Shown: positions 48,454 to 61,386, numbered from the stretch's first letter. The stretch is DNA of 64,000 nt from Gymnopilus junonius (GCA_015501075.1 JADNYJ010000003.1:744001-808000), one strand, 5' to 3'. Translations and numbers: made by a program. Notes: a model not told the origin generated them from the sequence alone.

Positions 48454-51400
48454 ATGGTTGTTTGCTGCCAGAAATGCCCTCGAGAATCAAACCAGTCAGG
48501 AATCACGAAGCACCGCCAGCAATGTTCCACCTACAAAAAGTTTTCCGAGGAGCGCACTGCTTTTGGTCGGCGTATTTTACTTGCAAAGAAGGCTGCATCT
48601 ACAGAGAAGAAAACTCAGGACCAGTTGCAGGGTGGCTCACAGGTAGATCAGGGCCCAAATGTAAGCTTCTACACTCGTTTGAAATATTCTGGCTATCTCT
48701 AATGTGCCAAAGGAGCAGACAATGGCAACTGCAGCTGACTCAATGGAGGTTGACACTCAGGATTTTTCAGGAGCATCACGACCAAGTTCTCCGCCAATAC
48801 CCCCATCTCCTCCTCCTATCAGGTCAGCTACTGGCCGCCCACAACGAACTCACCGACTTCCTGCACGCTATCGTGATATCCAGCCAGAGGCTCCTAATCC
48901 TGCACCCCCACAACCCGAGCCCACGTCAGTTTTGCAACGGGTTTCTCTCATTGTTCGTAATCGTTTCAAGACTGTTGCAAACATTTTTGGCCTCCGAAAG
49001 GAATATCTTTATCGACCGTCATATGATCCTGATGCATCTGTCGCCACAGAAGACCTCTACAGACCTCACACCTCCAACATAAGTGCTGACTCGTCTAATC
49101 CAAATCGAGACGAAGAGGAAGCTTCACCTTTCACAAATAAGACTGTCGAACTTCTCATGGATTGGCAAAATACCGGCAGCTCATCAAAGTCCAATGACGA
49201 GGTGGATCGCCTTGTTCACAATATCTTGTTCCACCCTGAGTTCCAGCGTGACGACCTCAAGAAGTTCAATGCTGCGCGGGAGAACCGTAAGGCAGATGCA
49301 GTGGAAGAAAAGTCGCCATTCCTACGATCTTTCCAAGAAACCAGCATTGACATCGACGTCCCTTCTGGGAGCCGGCATATCCCATCGAGACTGTTCTCTA
49401 TCCCTGGTCTCTGCTATCGGAAAATCACAACATTGATCAGGGAAGTGTATCAGAGCCCCCTCTCTTTGAAGTTTCACCACTCGCCGTTCAAATTGTTTCG
49501 TACCAACCCTGCCACTGGAGACGATGAACGCATCTACTCGGAGTTGTATGACTCGGATGCTTTTCTCGACGAGCACGACAAAGTGCAGCGTGCACCCACG
49601 GATGACCCCACATGCAAGCGAGAGAAAGTTGTTGCAGCTCTGATGTTCTGGTCGGATGCAACACATCTCGCCAACTTCGGCACTGCAAAGATGTGGCCGA
49701 TCTATATGCTATTCGGGAATCTCTCGAAGTACATCCGTTGCCAACCCAACTCTGGTGCCGCCAAACATCTCGCGTATATCCCTCCCTTTCCCGACTCTCT
49801 TCAGGACCAGCTGAAGTCTTTTCATCAGAAGTGGGACACCCAACAGAAAGATATCCTCGCCCACTGTCGCCGGGAACTGATGCATGGTGTCTGGAAATTC
49901 CTGCTTGACAACGAATTCCTTCATGCATATAAGTACGGAATGGTTGTAAGGTGTTACGACGGTGTTGAGCGCCGCATCTATCCCGGATCTTCACCTATTC
50001 CGCAGATTATCCTGAAAGTAAGCTTTTGTTCTGTTCTGTCATATGAGGCTTTCTGCTGACTGAGCGGCAATCCCTCAGAATTCTCCTTGCTACCATTCGT
50101 GACAAGGACTCTGTCCTTGTCCTCGTTGCCTTGTCCCAAAATCAAAGTTGGATAAGGTCGGTCTCATGGCAGATGCCAGAACTCGTCTCCAGAAAGCTCG
50201 GAAGTATGCCGCAGACCTCGTTGACTCAGCACGAAAGGCTATCTATGAATTAGGCATGCCAATAGGCGGGGCTGCTGTCCAAAGGCTTCTTAAACCGACC
50301 TCATTGGTCCCGACTTCAGTAAGTCTCGATCCAAGCATTTGAAATGGTCTTTTGCTTACCGATATCTCAGAATGCATTCATTGAGAGACTGGGCTCAGAT
50401 TTTGATCTATCTCGAATGCTGGTTGTCGACTTCATGCATGAGTTCGAGCTTGGTGTCTGGAAGGCACTTTTTGTGCACCTAATCCGGATCCTGTATGCTG
50501 CAGCTCCTGGCGGAAGTCTTGTTGCACTTCTCGATGAGAGGTAAGACTCATACTTCGGCAAACTTGACTTTCCGCCCTAACCAATGGCCAGATTTCGACA
50601 TATTCCCCAGTTCGGCCAAACAATACGCCGCTTCGCAACAACGCCTCTGAAATGAAAAAACTTGCAGCTCGAGATTACGAGGACCTGCTCCAGGTTGGCT
50701 ACACAGTTGATCACTCAGATCTGCCACTAACAATTGAATGCAGTGCGCTATTCCCGCTTTTGAAGGTCTCCTTCCAGAACCTCACAACAAGCGACTCATG
50801 AAGCTCCTTTACAAAACCGCTGAATGGCACGGATTTGCTAAACTGCGGATGCACAGTGACACCACACTAGACCATCTAGCGGAGCTCACAAAGGAGTTTG
50901 GTCTCCTTATACGACAATTCCGGATCTGAGCTGTTCACAATTCCAGACTATGGAGCTCCCGCGCGAGGTTGCTGCCCGGAATCGCCAACGACAGCGCGCA
51001 CAGGGTAGGCAGCTATTCATTCCACGGTCAGGAGGTAGTACCCAAATATCAATGCCTGAGATCGCTCAAAACCCGCCGTCATCTACGTCTTCTACCAATC
51101 CACCTACATCCAGAATGTCCGGCATCAATGCGCAAGCCCCACCTGACAACAACGAAAGCACTCCTTCCAGCGGAAATACCCAGGTCATTCCGAATCTGAA
51201 CCACCTGCTCCTTCTGAAAATAGTGCCCCTGCCCTCCGAGTTCAACAGGCCGCAAACCCAAAATCTTGAATCTCCTAACTCCGAAATTCCATGCCTTAGG
51301 AGATTATGTACAGACGATTCGGTTATTTGGAGGAACTGATTCTTTTTCGACTCAACTGGTACGTCAAAACCTCTGAATAAGTTAATTATTGTTTAATTAT

Positions 51401-52686
51401 CACTTCCAGGGCGAGCTGGCTCACCGTCTAGTCAAACGGCTCTACGGCAGGACCAACAAGAGAGACGCAACAAAGCAGATTGCCAAGCGAGTCAGACGCC
51501 TTGAGCGGGCCCAGCTTGCTGCAGAGCGACACCGAGGAAAGGACCGCCTGAAGCGTAGTCTTGTCAGTGGCAAAGATGCTGTGATGGAACGAAACCTGGA
51601 CGTACGATACCAGGTCTCGAACTCCAAAAATGACCCTGTCGACATTTACACCTTTGTCCAAGAAAATCAAGATGACCCTGCAGTCAAGGTAAGCCATGCT
51701 TGCTCTGTTACTCGACCAATGGCACTGACCTGTCACCGCAGCACTTTATCCCAAAATTGCAGGACCACATTCTCGGTCGTTTGCTCGGTCGGGAATATGA
51801 GGGTGATACCTATGGCGACTTCACGGATGACGAGAGAAATACCGTTTGCATTGCAGGAGAGCGGATCTACAAGAGCAAGACAATTCGGATCAACTACACG
51901 ACATACGATGTCAGACGAGACAGCGACACCATTAATCCAACCTCTTACCCTGACATCATGGTCAAATCGCCGGAGACTGGCCCTCAAGCGCAGCCCTATT
52001 GGTATGCTCGCGTGATTGGTATCTTCCATGCCACAGTTTCCTCGTCCCATCCTCGTGTCAAGGACAAATCAAAGCAACACATGGACTTTTTATGGGTGAG
52101 ATGGTTCGGAATGGAGCCAGGTCGTTATCGGCATGGATTCAAGGCTGCGCGTCTTCCAAAGATTGGTTTCGTTGAATCAACGGACGACTACGCCTTCACA
52201 TTCCTCGACCCTCAGCATGTCATTCGCGGAGCCCATATCATTCCTGCCTTCTCAGAAGGCCGCACGTCAAACCTGTTGCCTGCTGCCGGGTCACTTGCAA
52301 GAGTCAAGGATCCGGAAGATAGTGATGACTGGCTGAACTTCTATGTCAATGTGTGAGTAAAACTCTTCGGAACGCGCTGCTTTCTACGCTCACCTTCATC
52401 CAGCTTTCTTGACCGTGATACCCTTATGCGTCATTTTGGCCACGGTGTCGGTCACGGAGAATTTGCAAGACATCGAGAAATGGATCGACCGCCGGATGAT
52501 GAAGAGGAGGCTGAGGAAGGAGATGGTGACGAAGCTGAGGAAGATGAGGAGGGTATGGATGTTGACGATACCACGGCAGAGGGCAGCGATGATGGAGGTT
52601 TGAGTGAGGAAGAAGGCGGGGGCTCGGAAGACAGTGGCGGCGATAACAGCGGCGATGACGAAGACAACGGTTATGCAAGCCTTTAA
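48454..52686 (+). CDS. Plavaka-like transposase
   Basis: Encodes the transposase of a CACTA-related element common in mushrooms. Translation probably starts at 48454 (MVVCCQKCPRESNQSGITKH), a C2H2-like zinc finger completed by RQQC. A spliced Pro/Ser/acidic region follows, then NLSKYIRCQPNSGAAKHLAY, HCRRELMHGVWKFLLDNEFL, YDGVERRIYP, the split FTYSADYPEK and CPCPRC blocks, MLVVDFMHEFELGVWKALF, FGQTIRRFATNASEMKKLAA, RDYEDLLQCAIPAFEGLLPE and WHGFAKLRMHSDTTL. The C-terminal part has HALGDYVQTIRLFGGTDSFS, an Asp/Tyr-rich domain with WFGMEPGRYRHGF, and an acidic end. Four frame shifts (near 49982, 50106, 51190 and 51260) are each mended by one base in a homopolymer, so the copy may be intact. Confidence 0.8.
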
Positions 52687-52989
52687 TTTTGTAGACCTAT
52701 AATTAGACATCTTTGATTTGCCCAAGTAACTGCGAGTTACCCTCACTACTCATCGTAAGGCAGCTGTAAGATTACTTGCTAGTCACGGTTCATCAGGCTT
52801 TATTATAAACCTGCTAAGAGGATCGCGATTAGTCGCGATATTGAAGTACGCTCATAACTAACTCGCATCCTTAATATACCCTGTCACTAGACTCACAATA
52901 GATGATGATCCATTCATAACCCCGCCGTCCTTTCACCACGAGGCATGAGGTAGTAACGATCCGTTATTGCGTTTGTGAGCCCGATACAA

Positions 52990-53078
52990 GCATTGTATTC
53001 GACTCACTTTGCCTCACGAGGCGCCGTGAGCCAATATCCGGCATTATCAACCTCGTGAGAACTACAATGCCTCACGGG
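52990..53078. repeat. Candidate right terminal inverted repeat
   Basis: On the minus strand it starts CCCGTGAGG and carries ATATTGGCTCACGGCGCCTCGT, partner of the left-end block. CTCACG / CGTGAG form a 6-bp hairpin around 53013-53030, and further GTGAG/CTCAC copies surround it. The assignment is tentative. Confidence 0.4.
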
Positions 53079-53207
53079 TTTTTCCTCGATTTACTGATGG
53101 AACTTGCACGCCAGTAGTTCTCCGGATATGGCAGACGCCTGATCGTCCAGCACTACATGATCGAAGTATGTATATTTCATGCGAGCAGATGCGTAAATAT
53201 TAAATAG

Positions 53208-53840
53208 TTAACCTTCTTTCTCTGTAGTATTTGGCTTGAAGAATTCAAGCATCCATTCACCCTTGTCCTTGAGGCAAGTGAATGTGCCATTTGTAGAATA
53301 ACTATTTCAAGGTGTGAATCACGCTTTGGGATTCCGAAAGATCTGGGATGAAGTGTAAACATCTGCCTTTCGAAGCCGATTTTGGGTTCTAGCGTTGATG
53401 CGAAGTACCTTGAGTTCCCGGGGAGGAGGAACTACTCTTTTGGTGAAACGACCGAGCATGAACTACGAATTGGATGTGGATGTCAGCTAAGTAGAACCGG
53501 AAGATTGCATGAGAAAGGGTATATTCTATAAGGAATAAAAGGTCCAAAACACCGGGCATTTCATCGTCGTCTTTCTCCGATAAATATAAGGCTTCGCACT
53601 CCAGTTCCTGCAATTCTACAAGATGTCTAGCCACATCACTAAGGAGTCTATCTGCATATGACATTGGAAGAAGTTTAAGGGTCTTGATAGGGCCTTTGCT
53701 CTGTTTGAGCTCCTCAAAAGGAACGGACCAGGATCCTGGTTCTAACGTTGGAGAAAGCGATGTTGCAAGTCCATCTTCGCCTCTGCATGAGTGCTGGGTG
53801 AATTCGACGGTCCGGACTGGGCGGCCAGGAATGAATGATT
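53208..53840 (-). pseudogene. F-box/LRR C-terminal relic (minus strand)
   Basis: Minus-strand translation gives SFIPGRPVRTVEFTQHSCR, the family PGRPV block also seen at 25679, then LSDVARHLVELQELECEALY and LIEYTLSHAIFRFYLADI. Further on come ELKVLRINARTQNRLRKADV and the family-like C-terminus GTFTCLKDKGEWMLEFFKPN, with TAA at 53208. The frame changes around 53400 and stops occur before the last block. The N-terminal F-box is missing. This is a partial, decayed copy. Confidence 0.5.
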
Positions 53841-53947
53841 TTTAACTTCAGTGAGAAATCAGTTTACACCTATGGCCAAATACCATTCTGAGGACTATTT
53901 TCTCTTTTGCGAATCAGGGAACGACTTCTTTTCGCGTAGCCACGGAA

Positions 53948-54600
53948 GTGCGAGCATCTCGGCCGCACGCGAGGCTCTTAATGACACTTTCGTCAACCAC
54001 CTACCAGCGTTTACATAAAAGGCTGAAATCCATCTCTTTAGCTTGCTTCCACGTCACTCCGGATGTCATCTTTAACCTCGGTCAACTGAATCAATTAGAA
54101 CAGGCTACATTTGATTCAATATCTATCTCTCCTATGGAGCATACTGACAAGCTGAGCCTTCGCAGAATACGTACATACTCGACCACTCACAGAAGCTATG
54201 ACAATCCGATGGTCTTCGTCTCGAATTGTAAATTAGAGGAAATCTCTCTTTTCGACCCTATGATTTCTGTCGAAGCAATGAATTCGCTCCGAAAGGGCGG
54301 GCGCTCGAGAATCTTTACAAAGTCAATATTGCCCTGGGTCAGAACAACATCAGGCACTGTTTTCATTGCTCGGATCATGCCCAAATTTACAAATACTCGA
54401 TCTGAGTGATTACACTAAGTTGCCTGTATCCCTTCCGGAACAAGATGAGCTTCCCCACGTACCTACCGCTGCTTGTCCTCTCTCGAAAGCTTTATCGGCC
54501 CATACCATTGGCAAGTCTCCAATGTTTGACAGAGGACGCTATTTCTGCATCTGCAGCAACGCTATTTATTCTTTCCGTTTTCCGGGCAAAATATATTGTT
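53948..54600 (+). pseudogene. F-box/LRR middle-part relic (plus strand)
   Basis: A plus-strand frame (53948-54409) has alternating leucine-rich sequence (LKSISLACFHVTPDVIFNLG, LNQLEQATFDSISISPME). The next frame (from 54366) continues with SCPNLQILDLSDYTKLPVSL, typical of an LRR in this family. Neither an F-box nor a clean C-terminus is present. It lies head to head with the minus-strand relic, only about 100 bases away. Confidence 0.45.
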
Positions 54601-55294
54601 TCTGGTTCCTCGGAGTCAGCCCGTATCTTCTTATGTGGGTTGAAGGATCGGTCCTTCTAATCACACACTTCAATTTTGCGAATAGTAGAGATCATCACCC
54701 GTTGCGGAGAAAATGACAGAGCTTGCTAATTTTACCAAGCTCTCCCAGAGGAAGACATTGAAAAATTTCATAGCATATCTCAGGAAGAAATATTTCGTTA
54801 TTCACGCCGTTGTAGCACAGAAATCGTGCACGGACAGATCTAGATTTTGAAGTCAGTTACACGACCGACTAAGAAATATAGCAGAGCTTTAAAACCTGTA
54901 TATGTTTCTGCCATGTTGAGGGCGTTCAATTATTATCAGCTTAATTATACGATAATCCTGGATCTCCGAAGGAAAGATTGGGCAATCGGGTGAGAAGATG
55001 GGTTCTTACTGTAAGGGCGGTCGCCCTTTTATATTATAATTCCATTGTAGTTTGGAGGTCGATAAGTGGGTATAAATACAGGAGTAGATCGTCGAGATCT
55101 TTTCTAGGCTAAAAACGCGGGGAGAAAAATACATAAAGGAGAGGAAGGGAAGGGAGACTGGCGCAACCAAAGAAAAGTGAGAAGAGTGAGCCACAAGAGA
55201 ACAATATTGCAATGATACATGTCATAATCCGAAACTTGAAGGAGGCAGAAAAATGCATATGTCGCCAAAAATATCAGACTGCAGATACTACACG
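54601..55294. other. Intergenic region of about 700 bases
   Basis: No supported gene. It contains the 3' side of the minus-strand gene ending at 55295. Confidence 0.4.
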
Positions 55295-56517
55295 TTAGGC
55301 ATTCACCTGCCTCGTCCGCCTTCCGCTCAGCCTTCGAGCGACTTTTTTCTCAGTACGGTGCACAGCCAGCTGGATCCGCATACCAACGGCGAGGTACTGA
55401 TAATGGATTGCAGCGACCAACCCAGCAAGACGACTTTCGGTCTTGGCAGAACCACGGGAGTCTTGCTCATCTTCGTCATTCTGCATCTCAATGCCATCCA
55501 ATAAGACGGCTTCGTCCTCCAGGTCGCCATGAACAATTTCATCATGAAAGTGGACGCGATAACGAGAATTTCTCTTGAACTCTGACTCGGAGCTTGACCT
55601 CCCTTTGGAGACGATGGGCGGTGCGTGGCTTTTCTCTGGAGCGGATGACCGACGTCGAAGAAATAGTTGAGGCCGTCGAAGATACTGGAATGGATTGCGT
55701 AACTCATACTTGACGGAGAGCCGGGTGGACTGGGCCTCAGCCTTCAATGCATTTTGCATCTGCAAGGACGACATTCTCACATTATTCGCAGAAGGCCTCA
55801 ATTGCGAAGGGTCCGGAGAGACGTCGAAAGAAACTGCAGGAGGTGCAAGCCTTTGCCTATGAGGACTCCCAGAAGAACATAAATCTTCATACGTTCGTTT
55901 CCTTGAGTTTTTGGGAGAGCGAGCTGGGAGGGGGTAGCGTGGATGTCGGCTCTAAGAGCAACGCGGTCTTGTTCAGCAAAGGCCATAATTGACTGTTGGA
56001 GAGGGGATAGCGTGGGCTCGGCTTGAGAGATCGGAGAAGTGGAGAAGACGTTGGAAACCCAGTGGTCATCATTGTCGGCGAGATTCAAGGCAGAAGGCGT
56101 TGAGGATGGTGATGCCGAGAGGAGGCATTTCGAGACGATGGTTTCATCTGGGATTTGCGAAGCACAGGATCTAGGCACAGCGCAGGAGGTACGACTTGAA
56201 AAGGGTTGCTGGCCTGGACTTGAGTCCTGCAAGTTTTCACTTGAAATTCCCCCTATCATCTTATCATTTGTAGATATATTTTGGCTGGGAAGACGAGGCG
56301 AATGGTGCTGAGGAGCAGAGACGTCTCGTAGCGTCGAAGAAAACCTTTGCCTATGCCAGTCGTATTCGCAAAATACTTTTTCCAAACTGGTTTCAGGTTT
56401 TGAATCGTGAAGGAGGCGTCTGACGCGCTTTGCGGGTCGATATGGGCTCGCTGACGCGTAAAGTGGTTGATCGACAGAAGGATATGTCTTCCCAGAGTCG
56501 GATTGGGATTGCTGCAT
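55295..56517 (-). CDS. Unknown Ser/Arg-rich protein
   Basis: I do not recognise a family. The start is MQQSQSDSGKTYPSVDQPLY. Visible features are a basic patch KRVRRLLHD, a long Ser/Pro-rich region that looks disordered, a segment LSPLQQSIMAFAEQDRVALR, and in the second frame NSRKRTYEDLCSSGSPHRQR followed by basic and acidic stretches to RRLSGRRTRQVNA. The two frames join if one C is added to the run at 55930-55934 (GGGGG on the plus strand), giving about 407 residues without introns. The basic motifs would suit a nuclear protein, which is inference. Its long single exon contrasts with the intron-rich neighbours. Confidence 0.5.
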
Positions 56518-57715
56518 GTTTATTGTTCAAATCAAGGTGACTGCGACTAAGTACTACGTATTGATGAAAGAAATTAGCCTGTTTCTAGAAGCATTGATCA
56601 ATGAATAAAACGTACGATGAATGCTACCCGTAGCGCAAAATGAGAGTGATATTCCTCTTTGGAGAGAAAGTTCAAAACGAAAGAAATGGTGGGTATAGAC
56701 TACAGTGATAGGCTTCTTTTACGGATTGCGGGGCGGAGGGTGTAAAACGGGTAGTAGAACTGGGGGATGAAACCTTCTGTGTTCATGTCCACGCGAATTG
56801 GTCTGCTTTAAAAGCCGTCCCAAAGACTACCTATGAAAGTATTTGGTCAGACAATGCGATAAGTTACCATATTCTGAAAGATGTCCTGAAAGGAAGGAAC
56901 TTTATTAGGAAATTTAGTCAATGCGCCGACAAAGAGAATTGATGGGGGCCATGACTTACCATGTGTCGTAGTCCAGGATGGGCAAGTCAGAACATAGAAA
57001 TGCCATTGATAATATTCCGAGAAGAACGTTCCGCGAATTCTACGGAAAGTCAATGCGTTGGGGCAAGGCCAAGGACAATAGTTGCCACTCAACGTCAAAG
57101 GGAATCTACGTTCGGAGGCGGTGCAAAAAGGGCCAGATCACGTAATGTTCTTCATTGGCCTTATTTGGTTCCATGGGCGGTCGTCCAAATTTGGGAAGAT
57201 GTGCAGGTCAATGCAGGTCCGCAATAGTCGGAGACGAGATTCTATCGAGCAGTAGTAAACGAAAGAAGTAAGCGCAGTAGAACTTTACATTCCAACGCCC
57301 ATGGTCATGCAAGTATGAAAGTTGAAACGCCCAAAAACACCCACAACTTACCCACAACTTGCCCACAACTTCAACACAGGAAAAAGAAGAGAGGATACTA
57401 CATTACCAACGACTGTGGGAGCAATCAAGCAAGTATTCGAGTATCCTTAACTGTTGTAAATTAACACACGAGAGCAGCATTCAGGAGTTCACCGCTTACC
57501 CTGAGCAGCGCGTAGGCAGAGATGGGCTGAAGAACCGAGACTGTAGATCAATGCTCATTCTCATTCGTCAAGTCATTACAAATTATATCCACTAGATCAT
57601 AAGTCGCATGTACAAGTTACCAAAAGCTATAATGTAGTCTGCAGTCCTAACGGATTAATACGAGGTACACAGAAAATTACGAGGTTACACAGAAAAATTA
57701 GTTCATGAAACATTT
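56518..57715. other. Intergenic region of about 1.2 kb
   Basis: Upstream region of the unknown gene ending at 55295 and 3' flank of the gene ending at 57716. No supported gene; frames here are under 90 residues. Confidence 0.4.
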
Positions 57716-59372
57716 TCATGTAGAAATTCGCAGAAAAGAGAACCTGCGACGACCCACTACACCCGACCTCATTGAAGCCCGTCTCTTACTTTCCATAACT
57801 CCTGCTGCATATCGTCCTTGGACTTGAATGCCACCAGACGTCACACGCCCTGAAAATAATAACACGGGTCCTCCTCGAGGCGAAGCACCCACATCCATTT
57901 CATAATAGCTCTGGGCGGATTTCTCCTCTGAAACGGCTGAGCTCTCCGAAGAAGAAGACGTGTAGCTCTCCATAGATGATGCACGAGAATAAGAGTCACC
58001 ATTCAGGCCATATTCGGTACCGGCCCGGCGGTGAATCGTCTACGACCTCGCGTAGGAGAAAACAGTTCTTCATGCCAGTCGTCCTCGCCGCCACACACAA
58101 CAACAGTTGCGGGCTTGCTCGTCGCTTTTTGATTGGCATCCGATTCACAGCACCCGCCCAAAGCAACTTTCAGGTCCTTGAAATACCTCCCACAAACCCC
58201 GCAAACAACGTCCTGTTCGTCTTCGTCGGAAATTTCTCTGCCTCAGCTTCATCTCCTTTCCTCGCCCCATTCTCTGCTCTTCTCTTTGGCCACGCCGAAG
58301 AGCTGGAATTCCTTTTAAGTGTCCAGGGACACCTATTGGGATTCTTGTAATACCAAGCATGCTCGTCCTCTTCCAATTCCCGCCTGAACAGCCAGTTCCG
58401 CTTCCCAGAACGATCTGTAGTGAGGGGAATCCGGAAGAGGACTCAGAGGAAGGCGATGTCGATGTCCACGAGGTCGTGTCTGGTTTAAGGCATTTTCAAA
58501 AGGAAGTTCGTCCCAGCTATCAGCGCCGTCGCCATTGTATGCCCTCTCATCCTCTCCATTTCCGCTTGAGACTGACGCCAGTCTTTCATCCGCCTTCTGT
58601 CCATAGGACGTAGTAGTAGTGTCTGTCGTTGCCAGAATCGTCATATTCTGTCCAGTTTTTTTCCAAACGTGAATGTAACAATCCTCGTCCGCGTGTCAGA
58701 GGCAAAGCCAATCGCTGGCCTTCGAATTCATGGCGGTAATTGAAATCAACACCAAAACCATTGTTGTTAATTCCATCCCATAAATAATATCCCATTTGTT
58801 TGGATGCTTCGTCCTTCGTCGTCGTCGTCCATTGACCAAAATTTGGGTTGCTAAGATTCGGAGCATCGCCGAAGTCCAGGTCTGCCCCGGCTTGCGTGTC
58901 GGGATTTGTGCATGAGCTAGGCGCTCCATCAAAAACGCTCATGCATGTAGAAGACGGGTCTGAAATCGGGTTGGAACTCGGGCTAGGATACATAGGAGGT
59001 GGTTTAGTGGAAGAAGATTGGGAAAGTGAAAGGTGACGAGGAATGACAGGACGCGTTGAATTGGATGACGAAAGTTTACGAGCAGGCATAGCCCAAGTAT
59101 GGCAGAGAGGAAGAATGTGGTTGTGAATAAGGACAGAAGTCTGGAACGGAGTTTGCAAGAGAGTATGAACGTCCTGCACTGCCGCCGACCAAGTGGAGTG
59201 TGCAGTCCTGAAAGACGGATACAAATATGAAGATGGGGACGACGATACTTGGAGGGGATATGTAAAACTCGTACGGCGGATGTCGTGCGCAAATTAGACG
59301 GAGGAGCAAAAAGAGGGTGATGACGATGCAGGGTACAGTGCAGTTAAAGAGTCCACCCGCGTCAAATGTCAA
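57716..59372 (-). CDS. Unknown membrane-associated protein, structure uncertain
   Basis: Minus-strand frames appear to be exons of one gene. A start at 59372 gives MTFDAGGLFNCTVPCIVITL followed by a hydrophobic helix (LFLLLRLICA) and a second hydrophobic stretch (IVVPIFIFVSVF). Next is a Ser/Pro-rich region, then QMGYYLWDGINNNGFGVDFN, a Glu/Asp-rich part (ADERLASVSSGNGEDERAYN) and a C-terminal exon (EYGLNGDSYSRASSMESYTS to RRRFSFLRIST, stop at 57716). Frame changes near 59150, 58600 and 58330-58000 need introns or corrections that I could not fix. No domain is recognised. Confidence 0.4.
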
Positions 59373-61386
59373 CCAAAAGTTGTATATGTTGGATAATAAT
59401 AGAGTGAATCACAAGCCCAAGGCAAACAATTTGACTGTTTCTGAACAGAGGGTCAATTAATGTAGCGTGTCTTGATGGGTCTTGAACTTGATGGAGTCTG
59501 AACACGTTAGGGTCCGTGATGAAATGAGCAGCCTACAGCACGAGGACAAGTGAGTATGTCGTAAACAGACCGTATGATGGCTCTAGATTGGATTAACCTC
59601 GCACCTTGATTATATACGAGAGCAAAAGTAGGATTCCGAGTGGAGTGGGACGGCTTTAACGCGTCCCAATCAAGGTCGCTTCTTGCCTTTTAAGTGAGGA
59701 TGCCGAGTGTTGCGTGCTACTAGCTTCCAAGCGGAGGTGCAGTAATTGATTATAGACTATGCGGTCTGGGTGGCGAATAGCAAATTAAGGGGTCTACTTC
59801 GTAATTTGAGAGTTTGCTTAGAAAGTATAAGTTTGCTCCAAGATTGGTGTTTTCTTTGAATTCCTTTGGACTACTGGTATGGGGTCGTGATTAGTCGAAC
59901 AATAGTAGCGAGAGATGGGATGTATCTTGAGAGACTGTTCTGGACTCTGGACTTCGTGACTGAACGTTCGTGATGGCGGACCTGATGAACGATAATGATC
60001 CGGTATAATGTAGTTATAACAAGGTGAAGACGGAACCGGACAAGCTGACAGCAAGATATTAAGTGAAAGGAAGAAAGAGAAGATAAAGCACAGTAACGTA
60101 CAGTTCCGCAGCCCGAACTTTGCTTGCCGTCGGGAGGCTGAAATTAATGACAGCAGATGAGCTCGAGCTCCAAAGATCGGGAGTGAATTAACGATGCCGC
60201 TGCACTGGATTATATACAATCAAGGCAGCGCCTGGCTGCGGCCTGCGCGTGTATATGGACAGGCTTGGCTGGAGGTGATGAGTCAAAATCGGCTGAACCA
60301 CGAGCTTGGGGCGCAAGGCTTACCTTGTAAGAAAAGAAATGACGACAGAGTACTAACAATAGTGACCTAGCGCTTTGCGCCACCGGATGATAGATAATGT
60401 AACGTTATTGTGTCCTAAAATTGAAAGGTTGGGGTTTGAAGACCTATAGGGGCCGGGATTGATTTAATGACTTAGCGCGTTCAGCGTTATGTATTATAGA
60501 GTATGGAATGGTGGTGTTTGAGCTTGATGAATTTAGCTCTGCAGGCAGTTAGGGTGCCGTATTTCCGGGTGTAAGAGATAGACAGCACCAAGGGGAGGGA
60601 GGTGAGAGCTGTCGTTTTCAGGACGTTTGGGATTATAAGAAGCGTGAAATCCTAGGAACACACGCTTAGGAAGGATATGACGCTGACGGAGCCTACGCAC
60701 TCTCGTGTCCGTTGGAGTGCCGACTGCAGTTATAGAAGAGCAGTGAGAGTGAGGCTGTGAGGACGAGTCAAGGAATGCAGGTACTAGAGAATAAGAAGCG
60801 TCGGGATCTGAAAAACTGCAAGGGTAAGAATAGAACTTACTCGGCGTTACAGGTGCAGTTATAAAAAGAGTCAGAGTCAGAGATTGTAAATGTCAGAGTC
60901 ATACAGACGTTGACATGTCCAGAGTGTCCAGCGATTGATCGCGGTGCACTTTGTCTTTTGTTTCGATTTCTGATTCGCCTGGCGGCGTAATAAATTTCGT
61001 GTACGTCAGCAACCTAAAAGCCAGAAAGGCCACATATCCGACAATAGACCGAGCAAGTTTCAAGGTGCCTCGGGACTGCGGGCGGAGTCGGGCTCATTAT
61101 GGTCGTGTCTAACCCGCACTCGGCGGAGGCAGTAATTTGAGAGAAAACTATCTGGCGGACTGTGCGGCAGACTCTGGGCGTAGCCTAAATGCCCTTAGCC
61201 ATCCAGCGCATTTCCACTGTCGTCTTTAGTACGTCCACATCACTGCATAAATCGACTGATCTGTTGATGCACAGCAAGGGTATAGACCTCAGATCCAAAT
61301 AAACACACATTTACGATGTCACGTGAACACACAATTTCCTCCAACCACCCGAAATTCGAATTTTAGGATTCTTCATTACCATAGGC
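59373..61386. other. Long intergenic region of about 2 kb
   Basis: Purine-rich on the plus strand near the start of the minus-strand gene (its promoter and leader). Otherwise mixed, with no frame over 135 residues and no motif. The minus-strand frame at 59818-60219 is compositional. Confidence 0.45.

Larger units (their letters stand above)
45799..53078. mobile_element. Plavaka-like DNA transposon of about 7.3 kb with two divergent genes
   Basis: The element holds a Plavaka-type transposase gene (+) and a DUF6698-like gene (-) that diverge from a short central promoter. The ends are inferred. At 45799 the sequence CCGGTGTGAG, with ATATTTGGCTC 43 bases inside, is mirrored on the other strand from 53078 by CCCGTGAG with ATATTGGCTC 41 bases inside. 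These would be terminal inverted repeats, diverged. Both ends are also rich in short GTGAG/CTCAC and GAGC motifs, as in the subterminal repeats of CACTA-like elements. No convincing target-site duplication is seen. The boundaries could be off by tens of bases. Confidence 0.6.

Noticed and set aside
52452..52667. Ser/Pro-rich minus-strand frame
   Set aside because: Complement of the acidic C-terminus of the transposase.
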